Assembly (NCBI GenBank): GCA_947090765.1 | Contig: OX352322.1 | Span: 6,441,001 to 6,505,000, forward strand | DNA length: 64,000 nt | Reading direction: 5' to 3' | Source of the DNA: Pseudomonas sp. MM223 | GTDB taxonomy: Bacteria > Pseudomonadota > Gammaproteobacteria > Pseudomonadales > Pseudomonadaceae | Translations under genes and position numbers: made by a program | Shown: piece after piece, positions 34,228 to 43,205 of the stretch | Layout of the letters: every line of letters begins with the position of its first letter | How positions within the stretch are numbered: the first letter of the stretch is position 1 | The notes under the pieces: generated by a model | Database searches by the model: none | The model's input: only the letters and a program-made list of their open reading frames with translations | Told to the model about the DNA's origin: nothing

Positions 34228-35100
34228 TCATTCCTCCGCGGCGCTGTGGCGCAGGCGGTTAATACGGTTCTCGCTCCACTGCTTGAGCAGCAGGATGAAG
34301 AGCGCCAGGATCAGCAACAGGCTGGCCACGCTGAAGGCCGCGACGTGGTTGTACTCGTTGTAGAGGATCTCTACGTGCAGCGGCAAGGTGTTGGTCACGC
34401 CACGAATGTGGCCCGACACCACCGACACCGCGCCAAACTCGCCCATGGCCCGTGCAGTACACAGCACCACGCCATAGATCAGGCCCCATTTGATGTTGGG
34501 CAAGGTCACGTGCCAGAACATCTGCCAGCCATTGGCACCGAGCAGGCGCGCGGCCTCCTCTTCTTGCGTGCCCTGCTCCTGCATCAGCGGGATCAGCTCG
34601 CGGGCCACGAACGGTACGGTGACGAAGATGGTCGCCAGGACAATGCCCGGCAGGGCGAAGACGATCTGGATGTCATGGTCCTGCAGCCAAGGCCCGAACA
34701 GGCCCTGTGCGCCGAACATCAGCACGTAGACCAGGCCGGCAATGACCGGCGACACCGAGAACGGCAGGTCGATCAGGGTGACCAGGATACTTTTGCCACG
34801 GAAGGTGTACTTGCTCACGCACCAGGCGGCGCTGACACCGAACACCAGGTTCAATGGCACCGAGATGACCACGGCGAGCAGGGTCAGCTTCAGTGCCGAC
34901 AAGGCATCAGGCTCAAAAATCGCCTCGAAGAAGGTGCCAAAACCGTTCTTCAGCGCCTGCGATACCACAATCACCAGTGGCAACAGCAGGAACAGGGCGA
35001 ACACCAGCCAGCCAAGGCCGATGAGAATGCGCCGTGAAGTAGCGCTGCCACGGCGCGCGGCGTTGGCGGCGGCACTTGCACTCAGGGATGAACTGGACAT
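34228..35100 (-). CDS. cysW: sulfate ABC transporter permease CysW
   Basis: 290-residue inner-membrane permease with about six helices and the EAA loop ([28 protein letters not shown]). [11 protein letters not shown] and [16 protein letters not shown] are typical of CysW. The ATG at 35100 ([11 protein letters not shown]) is preferred to 35115. It lies 11 bases after the cysT stop. Confidence 0.96.
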   Translation of the reverse strand: MSSSSLSASAAANAARRGSATSRRILIGLGWLVFALFLLLPLVIVVSQALKNGFGTFFEAIFEPDALSALKLTLLAVVISVPLNLVFGVSAAWCVSKYTFRGKSILVTLIDLPFSVSPVIAGLVYVLMFGAQGLFGPWLQDHDIQIVFALPGIVLATIFVTVPFVARELIPLMQEQGTQEEEAARLLGANGWQMFWHVTLPNIKWGLIYGVVLCTARAMGEFGAVSVVSGHIRGVTNTLPLHVEILYNEYNHVAAFSVASLLLILALFILLLKQWSENRINRLRHSAAEE

Positions 35101-35111
35101 GCCGGCCTCCT

Positions 35112-35930
35112 TCAAGGGGTTTCGATGCGGCGCTGCAGCAGGTTGATCAGCAGCAGCAGGATGAAGGAAACCACCAGCATCAGCACGCCGATGGCGGTCG
35201 CGCCGGTGTAGTCGTACTGGTCGAGCTTGACCATGATCAGCAGCGGCAGGATCTCGGTTTTCATCGGCATGTTGCCGGCAATGAAGATTACCGAACCATA
35301 CTCACCCACGCCGCGGGCGAAGGCCAGGGCAAAACCGGTGAGCCAGGCCGGCAGCAGGGCCGGCGCCAGAATATGCCGGAACACCTGCAGCGGCTTGGCC
35401 CCCAGGCAGGCGGCGGCCTCTTCCACTTCACGCGGGATGTCGGCCAGCACCGGCTGCACCGTGCGCACCACGAACGGCAAGGTGACGAAGGTCAGCGCCA
35501 AGGTGATGCCCAGCGGGGTGTAGGCGATCTTGAAGCCCAGGTCAGTGGCGAACTGGCCAACCCAGCCCGCAGGCGCGTACAGGGCAGTCAGGGCGATACC
35601 GGCAACGGCGGTGGGCAAGGCGAACGGCAGGTCGATCATCGCGTCGATGATCTTGCGGCCCGGGAAGGTGTAGCGCACCAGCACCCAGGCCAGCAGGGTG
35701 CCGATCACCCCGTTGATGATGGCGGCGAACAGGGCGGTGCCGAAACTCAACTTGAGCGCGGCGATCACCCGCGGCGCACTGATGATGGTCCAGAACTGCT
35801 CCCAGGTCAGCTGCGAGGCATGAATGAACATGGCGGCCAGCGGTATCAGCACGATCAGGCTGAGGTACACCAAGGTGTAGCCCAGCGTCAGCCCGAAGCC
35901 GGGTATGACGGGGGAAATACGACGTGACAT
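35112..35930 (-). CDS. cysT: sulfate ABC transporter permease CysT
   Basis: 272-residue permease partner of CysW with about six helices. [20 protein letters not shown] and the EAA loop [20 protein letters not shown] are family signatures. It lies 185 bases downstream of sbp, separated by a hairpin and a REP pair, which may lower permease output relative to the binding protein. Confidence 0.96.
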   Translation of the reverse strand: MSRRISPVIPGFGLTLGYTLVYLSLIVLIPLAAMFIHASQLTWEQFWTIISAPRVIAALKLSFGTALFAAIINGVIGTLLAWVLVRYTFPGRKIIDAMIDLPFALPTAVAGIALTALYAPAGWVGQFATDLGFKIAYTPLGITLALTFVTLPFVVRTVQPVLADIPREVEEAAACLGAKPLQVFRHILAPALLPAWLTGFALAFARGVGEYGSVIFIAGNMPMKTEILPLLIMVKLDQYDYTGATAIGVLMLVVSFILLLLINLLQRRIETP

Positions 35931-35954
35931 AAGTATCCCTGGTTGAACGCACGA

Positions 35955-36102
35955 AGCCCGGAATCAATCCCGGGCTGGTGCAAGCTTTTGAATCCTGGGG
36001 CTGCTTTGCAGCCCATTCGCGGCACAAGGCCGCTCCTACAGGGGGTCGCGATTCCATGTAGGAGCGGCCTTGTGCCGCGAATGGGCCGCAACGCGGCCCC
36101 GC
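35955..36102. repeat. hairpin plus REP pair between sbp and cysT
   Basis: A short stem AGCCCGG / CCGGGCT at 35955-35976 without a T run, then a CGGCACAAGGCCG-family REP pair (ATTCGCGGCACAAGGCCG / CGGCCTTGTGCCGCGAAT) with GGGCCGCAACGCGGCCCC. Inside an operon, such structures commonly stabilise the upstream message. Confidence 0.82.
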
Positions 36103-36115
36103 TTTTCCTTGGCCC

Positions 36116-37123
36116 TTACTGTGCCTGATAGATCTGGTCGAACACACCGCCATCATTGAAGAATTTGGGCTGTGCGGTCTTCCAGCCACCGAAGTCCTTG
36201 TCGATGGTTACCAGGTCCAGTTTCGGGAATTGCTTGCCGAATTCGGCAGCAACCTTCTCGTCACGCGGACGGTAGAAGTTCTCGGCGGCAATCTTCTGCC
36301 CGGCCGGGCTGTACAGGTGTTTGAGGTATTCAGTGGCAATGTCGGTATTGCCCTTCTTCTCGGCGTTCTTGTCCACCACCGCCACTGGCGGTTCGGCCAG
36401 GATCGACAACGACGGCACGACGATGTCGAACTTGTCGGCGCCACCGTCTTCCTTCAGCGCCAGGAAGGCTTCGTTTTCCCAGGCCAGCAACACATCGCCC
36501 TGGCCGTTGTTGACGAAGGTGATGGTTGAGCCACGGGCGCCGGTATCCAGCACCGGTACGTGCTTGAACAGCTCCTGTACGTACTCCTTGGCCTTGTCTT
36601 CGCTACCGCCGGCCTTCAGGCCGTAGGCCCAGGCGGCCAGGAAGTTCCAGCGGGCGCCGCCGGAGGTTTTCGGGTTAGGGGTGATGACCGACACGTCCTT
36701 CTTGATCAGGTCGCCCCAGTCCTTGATGCCTTTCGGGTTGCCCTTGCGCACCAGGAACACGATGGTCGAGGTATACGGGGTGCTGGCGTCCGGCAGGCGG
36801 GTCTGCCAGTTGTCCGGCAGGGTCTTGCCGAGCTTGGCCACTTCGTCGATGTCGCCGGCCAGGGCCAGGGTCACCACGTCTGCACGCAGGCCGTCGATCA
36901 CCGCACGTGCCTGCTTGCCCGAGCCGCCATGGGATTGCTGGATTTTCACCTTGTCGCCCGGGTGGGCCTGCTGCCAGTGCTTGATGAACTCGGCGTTGTA
37001 CTGCTGGTACAGCTCGCGGGTCGGGTCGTAGGACACGTTCAGCAGTTCGTAGTCCTTGGCGATGGCGGAACCGGCAAAAACAGCACTGGCCAGGGCGGCG
37101 AGCGCATAACGGCGGATGGACAT
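36116..37123 (-). CDS. sbp: periplasmic sulfate-binding protein
   Basis: 335 residues with a signal peptide ([19 protein letters not shown]). It binds sulfate or thiosulfate for CysTWA. Signatures are [40 protein letters not shown] and [19 protein letters not shown]. The ATG at 37123 follows GAGCTTCACC; the frame also opens at 37144. It follows oscA by 48 bases and begins the structural part of the sulfate-uptake operon. Confidence 0.97.
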   Translation of the reverse strand: MSIRRYALAALASAVFAGSAIAKDYELLNVSYDPTRELYQQYNAEFIKHWQQAHPGDKVKIQQSHGGSGKQARAVIDGLRADVVTLALAGDIDEVAKLGKTLPDNWQTRLPDASTPYTSTIVFLVRKGNPKGIKDWGDLIKKDVSVITPNPKTSGGARWNFLAAWAYGLKAGGSEDKAKEYVQELFKHVPVLDTGARGSTITFVNNGQGDVLLAWENEAFLALKEDGGADKFDIVVPSLSILAEPPVAVVDKNAEKKGNTDIATEYLKHLYSPAGQKIAAENFYRPRDEKVAAEFGKQFPKLDLVTIDKDFGGWKTAQPKFFNDGGVFDQIYQAQ

Positions 37124-37171
37124 GGTGAAGCTCCCGATTGGCATTTTTCTAATTTTGGATGTGAGGCGCGA

Positions 37172-37354
37172 TCAGCCGGACTTGTTGCCGGGCTGTTGCA
37201 GGCGGAACTTCTCCTTGCGCTCGATCTGTACGACCTGAGCGTTGTGCACAGTGATCTCCACCGCACCGAAACGCAGGTCGCGCAGGGCGCTCTGGATTTC
37301 ACGCAGAATGGTGGCTTCGTCCTGACCGTCGATGCTACGCAGAGATGCACTCAT
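37172..37354 (-). CDS. oscA: sulfur-starvation protein OscA (DUF2292/YezD family)
   Basis: 60-residue protein: EATILREIQSALRDLRFGAV then EITVHNAQVVQIERKEKFR, the DUF2292 pattern. In Pseudomonas corrugata oscA is needed for use of organosulfur compounds and for chromate resistance, and it sits beside sbp as here. A strong AAGGAG lies before the ATG at 37354; the longer frame to 37423 is not supported. It heads the unit with sbp. Confidence 0.9.
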   Translation of the reverse strand: MSASLRSIDGQDEATILREIQSALRDLRFGAVEITVHNAQVVQIERKEKFRLQQPGNKSG

Positions 37355-37442
37355 GCTCGTTCTCCTTGGAGTGAGGGTGCCGGGCAGAGGTTTGAAGGGG
37401 GTTTGCGCCTGGCTTGAGGGCAATAGTAGTGAGGCGGAGTTA

Positions 37443-37465
37443 TTCTTAAAAATACTGTTTAAGAA
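37443..37465. promoter_or_regulatory. AT-rich palindrome upstream of oscA
   Basis: Eight-base inverted repeat TTCTTAAA / TTTAAGAA with a seven-base spacer, about 90 bases before the oscA start and inside an AT-rich stretch (37440-37490). Position and composition fit a binding site for a sulfur regulator such as CysB, but this is not proven. Confidence 0.5.
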
Positions 37466-37502
37466 TGTTTATATAACTGTTTTTACAGAAGACACATTTC
37501 CC

Positions 37503-37606
37503 CTTGTAGGAGCAGCCTTGTGCTGCGAAGAGGCCAGCCCCCCCCATCAACATTTGATGGTTCAGGTACTGGCCTCTTCGCAGCACAAGGCTGCTCCTAC
37601 AAAGGT
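37503..37606. repeat. REP pair, CAGCACAAGGCTG family
   Basis: Arms TTGTAGGAGCAGCCTTGTGC and GCACAAGGCTGCTCCTACAA are in the opposite order to most other pairs, with GAAGAGGCCAG / CTGGCCTCTTC inside and a CATCAACATTTGATG palindrome at the centre. It ends nine bases from the RND pump stop codon. Confidence 0.85.
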
Positions 37607-37614
37607 GTGTGTGG

Positions 37615-40600
37615 TCAGGAAGATTGTTTTTCAGGCTCGCGGATTTTGTACCAGGCCACATACAGCGCCGGCAGGAACAGCAGCGTCAGCAGGGTCGCCA
37701 CGATGATCCCGCCAATCATGGCGTATGCCATCGGCCCCCAGAACACCTCGCGGGCAATCGGGATCATGCCCAGGCTGGCCGCCGCCGCAGTCAGCAGGAT
37801 TGGCCGGCGCCGATGGTTGGTGGCCTCCACCACCGCATCCCATTGCGAAAAGCCTTGCGCCACGAATTCGTCGATCTGGGTTACCAGAATCACCGAGTTA
37901 CGGATGATGATGCCCGCCAGCGCCAGGATGCCGAGAATCGCGACAAAGCCCATGGGCGTGCCCGTCGGCACCAGTGCGATGATCACGCCGATCAGCCCCA
38001 GTGGCGCCACGCTCACCACCAGGAACAGCTTCTGCACGCTGTGCAGCTGGATCATGAGGAATGTTGCCATCAAGAACAGCATCAGCGGGATGACCTTGCG
38101 GATCGGCCCTTGCGCCTTGGCGCTCTCCTCCACCGTACCGCCGGTAGCCACTTCGAAGCCCACCGGCAGCTTGCTGGCGAACTCGTCGATCTTGGGTTTC
38201 AGCTGGGCTACCAGGTCGGTGGGCTGGATGTCGCCGTTGACCGAGGCCTTGATGGTGATGGTCGGCTTGCGGTCGCGGCGCCATACCAGCGGCTGCTCCA
38301 GTTCGTAGCGCACGGTGGCAAACGAAAGCAGCGGAATCGAAGTGCCGCTAGGGGTAAGAATCTGCAGGTTCTGCAGGGTATCAGGCGAACCCCGCTCGCT
38401 GTCCTCGGCCCGCGCAACCACATTGACCAGGTAAATGTTGTCATTGACTTGGGTGATCTGCACACCACTGACGATGCTGTTCATCACATTGGCCACATCT
38501 TCGGACGACAGCCCCAACTGGCGTGCCTTGTCCTGGGCGATTTCCACGCGCAACACCTTACCCGGCTCGTTCCAGTCGTAGATCATCTCGCCGATGTGCT
38601 CGTTCTGGTCGAGCAAGGTGGCCAGTTCGATGGCGTGCTTGCGCACCTCATCGATGTTTGCGCCACTGACCCGATACTGTATCGGCCGCCCTACCGGCGG
38701 GCCCATTTCCAGCGACTGTACGTTGGTACCGATGCCGACGAACTCTTCATGCAGGATTTTCTGCAAGCGATCCATCATGGCCTGACGCTCTTCGAAACCT
38801 TTGCTGACGATCACCAACTGCGCGTAGTACGGGTTCTGCAATTGTTGGTCGAGGGGCAGGTAGAAACGAATGGCACCTTGGCCGATGTAGGTGCTCCAGT
38901 GCACCAGGTCCGGGTCATCCTTGATCCGCGCCTCGAAGCGGTCGACCACCTTGCGCGTCTCCTCGATCGAGGCGTTCTGTGGCAGGTTGAGGTCGACCAG
39001 AATTTCAGGGCGGTCCGAGGACGGGAAGAACTGGTTCTGCACAAAACGCTCGCAGAAAATGGCCAACACGAACAACAGCACCGTACCGATGATGGTCAGC
39101 CAGCGGTTGCGCATGCACCACAGCAGGCCACCTTCGAACGCTCGCCCTACTCGCCCGGTATGCTCCTCGTGGGCCTTGAGCTTGCTGTTCAGGATATGCA
39201 CGCCCAGTACCGGCGCGAAGAACACTGCCACCACCCACGACACGATCAACGCCACGGCGATGACCGCGAACAAGGTGTAGGTATATTCGCCCGCCGAGCT
39301 GGCATTGAGCCCAATGGGCACGAAGCCGGCAACGGTCACCAAGGTGCCGGTGAGCATGGGGAATGCGGTAGAGGTATAGGCGAACGTCGCCGCCTGCTCC
39401 TTGCTCTCGCCCATTTCCAGCCGCGTGACCATGACCTCCACGGTGATCATCGCATCATCCACCAGCAGGCCGAGGGCGATGATCAACGCGCCCAGCGAAA
39501 TCCGCTGCATGGTAATACCGCTGTATTCCATGAACACGAACACCATCGCCAGCACCAGCGGGATCGAACAGGCCACCACCAACCCTGCACGCACACCGAG
39601 GCTGATAAAGCTCACCGCCAATACGATCACCACGGCTTCGAACAGTGCGCTGGTGAAGCCGCCGACGGCCTGCTTCACGACCACCGCCTGGTCTGAAACG
39701 GTGTGCACACCCACCCCGACCGGCAAGTCGGTGATCACGCTGTCCATTTTTTTCTTCAGCGCCGCACCGAACACCTGCATGTTGCCACCGGCTTTCATGC
39801 CGATGGCCAGGCCGATCGCGGTCTGGCCGTTGAAGCGGAACATGGGCGTGGGCGGGTCGACGTAGCCACGCTCGATATCCGCGATATCGGCCAGGCGGAA
39901 GAAGCGGTCGTTGATCCTCAGGTTGACGGTTTGCAGGTCTTTTTCGGAGGCGAACTGCCCAGTGGTGCGCACCGAAATGCGCTCTGGCCCAGCCTCGATC
40001 ACCCCGGCTGGCGTTACCGCGTTCTGTGATTGCAGGGCCTGCATGACCTGGCGCTGGTCGATGCCCAGCGCTGCCAGTTTGCGGGTCGAGAAGTTCAGGT
40101 AGAGCACTTCGTCCTGGGTACCCACCAGTTCGATCTTGCCGATGTTGGGCACTTCGCGCACTTCGGCGCGGGCTTGTTCAACGTAGTCGCGCAGTTGGCG
40201 CAGGGTCAGGCCGTCAGAGGTAAAGGCGTAGATCGAGCCGAACACGTCACCGAATTCGTCGTTGAAGGCAGGCCCCTGAATACCCTGTGGGAACTGGCCG
40301 CGGATGTCCTGGATTTTCTTGCGCACCTGGTACCAGATTTCCGGAATGTCCTTGGCTTTGGTGGTGTCGCGCAGGTACACGTAGACGGTGGACTCACCCG
40401 GACGGGTGTAGCTTTTGGTGTAGTCGAGGGAATCGAGCTCCTCCAGCTTCTTCTCGATGCGATCGGTGACCTGGTACAGGGTTTCGTCCTGGGTCGCACC
40501 TGGCCAGCGGGTCTGGATGACCATGGTTTTGATGGTGAATGACGGGTCTTCCTCACGCCCGAGGTTGAAGTACGAAAAAATCCCCATCAGCAGGCCAACG

Positions 40601-40668
40601 AACATCAGATACCAGACGAATGACTGGTGCTTGAGCGCCCATTCGGAGAGGTTGAAGCTTCCTTTCAT
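37615..40668 (-). CDS. RND efflux pump permease, TriC-like
   Basis: 1017-residue inner-membrane proton antiporter. It has twelve expected membrane helices, two large periplasmic loops and the helix-4 proton-relay aspartates in LLVDDAMITVEVM. GREEDPSFTIKTMVIQTRWPG near the N terminus marks the HAE-1-like group that includes P. aeruginosa TriC. It starts inside the end of the second adaptor gene (ATGA overlap, 40665-40668). Substrates may include biocides such as triclosan, by analogy only. No outer-membrane channel gene is adjacent. Confidence 0.92.
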   Translation of the reverse strand: MKGSFNLSEWALKHQSFVWYLMFVGLLMGIFSYFNLGREEDPSFTIKTMVIQTRWPGATQDETLYQVTDRIEKKLEELDSLDYTKSYTRPGESTVYVYLRDTTKAKDIPEIWYQVRKKIQDIRGQFPQGIQGPAFNDEFGDVFGSIYAFTSDGLTLRQLRDYVEQARAEVREVPNIGKIELVGTQDEVLYLNFSTRKLAALGIDQRQVMQALQSQNAVTPAGVIEAGPERISVRTTGQFASEKDLQTVNLRINDRFFRLADIADIERGYVDPPTPMFRFNGQTAIGLAIGMKAGGNMQVFGAALKKKMDSVITDLPVGVGVHTVSDQAVVVKQAVGGFTSALFEAVVIVLAVSFISLGVRAGLVVACSIPLVLAMVFVFMEYSGITMQRISLGALIIALGLLVDDAMITVEVMVTRLEMGESKEQAATFAYTSTAFPMLTGTLVTVAGFVPIGLNASSAGEYTYTLFAVIAVALIVSWVVAVFFAPVLGVHILNSKLKAHEEHTGRVGRAFEGGLLWCMRNRWLTIIGTVLLFVLAIFCERFVQNQFFPSSDRPEILVDLNLPQNASIEETRKVVDRFEARIKDDPDLVHWSTYIGQGAIRFYLPLDQQLQNPYYAQLVIVSKGFEERQAMMDRLQKILHEEFVGIGTNVQSLEMGPPVGRPIQYRVSGANIDEVRKHAIELATLLDQNEHIGEMIYDWNEPGKVLRVEIAQDKARQLGLSSEDVANVMNSIVSGVQITQVNDNIYLVNVVARAEDSERGSPDTLQNLQILTPSGTSIPLLSFATVRYELEQPLVWRRDRKPTITIKASVNGDIQPTDLVAQLKPKIDEFASKLPVGFEVATGGTVEESAKAQGPIRKVIPLMLFLMATFLMIQLHSVQKLFLVVSVAPLGLIGVIIALVPTGTPMGFVAILGILALAGIIIRNSVILVTQIDEFVAQGFSQWDAVVEATNHRRRPILLTAAAASLGMIPIAREVFWGPMAYAMIGGIIVATLLTLLFLPALYVAWYKIREPEKQSS

Positions 40669-41732
40669 TGCGCATCCTCATCGAAGGTGACCTTCTGGCC
40701 AGGCTTCAGGCTGTTCACACCTGCGGTAACGACGCGCTCACCGGGCTGCACGCCCGCCGTCAGCACGATGCTGTCGGCGGTACGTTCGATCAGCGCCACG
40801 TCACGGGTTGCCACGGTCTTCTGCTGCGTATCGATCACCCACACCTGGGTCTTGCCATCACGCTCCAGCAAAGCGCTCAAGGGCAGTTCGCTTCGCGGCG
40901 TCACCTCCGAACTCAGGGTCACGCTGATGGCAGTGCCCAAGTGAAACGCCGCCGGCGTGCTGGCCAGGGTCAGGCGGGCCCGCCGGGTACGGGTGGTAGC
41001 GTCGGCCTGAGGCTCCAGCTCGCGCAGGCTGGCCGTGGTATTGATGGTGGGGTCGAGTTGCGAGGCAACGGTAAAGGTCAGGCCTTTGTTCAACTGCTCG
41101 GCCAAGCCGATTGGCAGGTCGATTACCGCTTCCTTCACGTCCGGGCGGGCCAGAGTCACCACGGCCTGGCCGGCCGTGACGGTTTGCCCGGCTTCGGCCT
41201 GCCACGCAGTGATCACGGCAGCGTGGTCGGTGCGCAAGGTGCTGTAGTCGAGCTGGTCGCGGGCCTGGCTGAGCGCAGAGCGCGCCTGCTCCAGCGCTGC
41301 GCTGGTGGTTTTCAGGTTGGTCTGGGCGATATCCAGCTGGGCCTGGGCGCCAACGCCGCGGTCATACAACTGTTGCTGGCGACGGGCATCGGCCTGGGCG
41401 TTGATCCACTGTGCCTGCACCTTGGCCAGGTCGCCTTCGGCAGCGCGCAATTGGTTCTGCTGGTCGGTCGGGTCGAGTGTGGCCAGGGTATCGCCCGGCT
41501 TCACCTGGGCGCCCACATCCAGCCAGCGCCGGGCAATGCGCCCGGAAACCCGGAAGCCCAGTGTGCTTTCAAAGCGCGCCTGGATACTGCCGGCGAAGCG
41601 GCCCAATTGCGATTGCACCTGGGGCTCGACCTTGACTGACAGCACCGGCCGAACCGGCTCTGGTGCCTCTTCCTCGCTACTGCAGCCGGCCAGCAGCACG
41701 CCGGCCGACAGCATCAGCAGCAGGCGCTTCAT
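40665..41732 (-). CDS. RND adaptor (membrane fusion) lipoprotein, TriB-like
   Basis: 355 residues with a lipoprotein signal peptide (LLLMLSAGVLLAGCSSEE, lipid Cys17). The chain then shows the lipoyl half (GFRVSGRIARRWLDVGAQV), a coiled-coil hairpin rich in Ala/Gln (about 95-160), the second lipoyl half (VITAWQAEAGQTVTAGQAV) and a beta-barrel. It links the pump to an outer-membrane channel. It overlaps the first adaptor gene by four bases and the pump gene by four bases. Confidence 0.92.
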   Translation of the reverse strand: MKRLLLMLSAGVLLAGCSSEEEAPEPVRPVLSVKVEPQVQSQLGRFAGSIQARFESTLGFRVSGRIARRWLDVGAQVKPGDTLATLDPTDQQNQLRAAEGDLAKVQAQWINAQADARRQQQLYDRGVGAQAQLDIAQTNLKTTSAALEQARSALSQARDQLDYSTLRTDHAAVITAWQAEAGQTVTAGQAVVTLARPDVKEAVIDLPIGLAEQLNKGLTFTVASQLDPTINTTASLRELEPQADATTRTRRARLTLASTPAAFHLGTAISVTLSSEVTPRSELPLSALLERDGKTQVWVIDTQQKTVATRDVALIERTADSIVLTAGVQPGERVVTAGVNSLKPGQKVTFDEDAQ

Positions 41733-42817
41733 AGCTCACCCCCTTGGGCCTTGGCGTCGACCTTTTGCACCTGCATGCCGGGGTGTAGCAGCTGGCCGCC
41801 ATTGACCACCACCGTTTCGCCGCCCTTCAAGCCGTTGGCAACCACGATCTTGCCGGTGAGATAACGGCTGACTTCGACCTTGCGCAGTTCCACCTTGTCG
41901 CCCTCGCCTACCACCCACACGGCGGGCTCATGCAGGGCCTTGGTCAGCGCCGACCATGGCAACTCGACGCTGGGCCGGCCCTGGGCGTTGGTCGTAGCAG
42001 TCACCGGTGCGCCCAGTTGCATGCCGGGTGGCACGTCCTTCAGGCCTACCTTGACCTGCACAGTGCCACTTTGTGCCGACACCGTGGGGGTGATTTCACG
42101 CACGAAGCCATGGGCCTGAACCTTGGGGTCGTCCAGCAGGCTGACGACCACCCCTGCATCGCTGGGCGGCGCTACAAGCAGTGATTCGTAAACGTTGAAC
42201 ACGGCGTCGCGGTCGCCATCGGTGGCCAGGCTGAAGATGGGCATGGTGGCCTGCACCACCTGGCCGACTTCGGCCTGGCGCTCGGTGATCACCCCGGCGG
42301 CGTCAGAGACCAGTGCGGTGTAGCTGAGCTGTTCGTTGGCGTTGGCCAGTTGCGCCTGGGCGGCCTTGAGTGCGCTCTGATTGCTGCGCAGCGCGGCTTC
42401 GGCGGAGTCATATTCACTCTGGCTGGTGTAGCCCTTGGGCAGCAATTTTTGCTGGCGCACGAAGGCGGCGCTGGTCTGGGTGACCCGCGCCTGCGCGGCG
42501 AATACCTCGGCCTTGGCCGAGTCGACGTTGTTTTGCAGGTCTTTCGGGTCCAGCCGGGCCAGCACCTGGTTGGCCTTGACGTGATCGCCCACGTCCACGC
42601 TGCGCGAAATGATCTTGCCGCCAACGCGGAACGACAAGTCGGTCTGTACCCGCGCCTGCACATCACCGGTCAGGGTGACCCTGGCAGCGAAATCAGTGGG
42701 CTGGACTTGTTGCACACCTACCCGAGGCAACGTCTCGGGGACCTCTTCCTTGCTACAGCCGGTGAGCATGTACAGCAAGCCCAAGCCTGCCAGCAACTGT
42801 GGACGCGTCACCCTCAT
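41729..42817 (-). CDS. RND adaptor (membrane fusion) lipoprotein, TriA-like
   Basis: 362 residues with a lipobox (LLYMLTGCSKEE). Domains are as in its partner: FRVGGKIISRSVDVGDHVKA (lipoyl half), coiled coil (about 95-165), ITERQAEVGQVVQATMP (lipoyl half), beta-barrel and a C-terminal domain. It is first in a tightly overlapping three-gene operon with two different adaptors, as in TriABC, where both are needed. The ATG at 42817 (MRVTRPQLLAG) is preferred to 42838. Confidence 0.9.
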   Translation of the reverse strand: MRVTRPQLLAGLGLLYMLTGCSKEEVPETLPRVGVQQVQPTDFAARVTLTGDVQARVQTDLSFRVGGKIISRSVDVGDHVKANQVLARLDPKDLQNNVDSAKAEVFAAQARVTQTSAAFVRQQKLLPKGYTSQSEYDSAEAALRSNQSALKAAQAQLANANEQLSYTALVSDAAGVITERQAEVGQVVQATMPIFSLATDGDRDAVFNVYESLLVAPPSDAGVVVSLLDDPKVQAHGFVREITPTVSAQSGTVQVKVGLKDVPPGMQLGAPVTATTNAQGRPSVELPWSALTKALHEPAVWVVGEGDKVELRKVEVSRYLTGKIVVANGLKGGETVVVNGGQLLHPGMQVQKVDAKAQGGEL

Positions 42818-42957
42818 GCAGGCTCCTAGCTTGCGCACAAATGATTTGTGAGATGCGACTGTCAGCGTAGTTCAGGGTTCGGCAAACATCACTGATGGAG
42901 ATCACTCAGGCATTTTCAGCGCCTGCGCGGGCCCTTTCGCGGGCTCGCATCCGAGCA

Positions 42958-43068
42958 TCACTGACAGTTCGGAGAAAGCATGGTTGAGGGGATATTGGCC
43001 TGGACGCGGAAGAGGTCCATGCAGGTTTCTTGGCCGACGGTGGTGCTGCTATTTGGATGATTAGTCAT
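42958..43068 (-). CDS. 36-residue ORF resembling the N terminus of DUF3077 proteins
   Basis: The peptide begins MTNHPNSSTTVGQETCMDLF and continues RVQANIPSTMLSPNCQ. AGGAG six bases before the ATG at 43068 is a good ribosome-binding site. TTVGQ and LFRVQANIP resemble the start of small Pseudomonas DUF3077 proteins (normally about 80-100 residues), but the chain ends just where their helical part should begin. The 5' region (43069-43230) also looks like leader sequence I associate with these genes. Probably a truncated remnant; similarity is from memory. Confidence 0.5.
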   Translation of the reverse strand: MTNHPNSSTTVGQETCMDLFRVQANIPSTMLSPNCQ

Positions 43069-43205
43069 GGTGGATCTCCTATATCTGGTCAAGGAGCTGC
43101 CACCTTCATCTTTCTCACGGATCAGGGCGGCAACCGTACGCGAGGTGAAAATCCGCGGATATAGGAACGCAGCCAGACGTAAGCCTGCCCGCGCACGGCT
43201 GCCAT

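Noticed and set aside
33118-35037. 639-codon open frame on the plus strand across cysA and cysW
   Set aside because: Antisense mirror of real high-GC genes; His/Gln/Arg-rich composition, no domains and no ribosome-binding site. The same applies to long antisense frames at 8334-10163, 37609-39696 and 12147-13616.
42901-42960. Full REP pair after the adaptor genes
   Set aside because: Only one short palindrome (CCCTTTCGCGGGCTCGC) is present, too little for a paired element.
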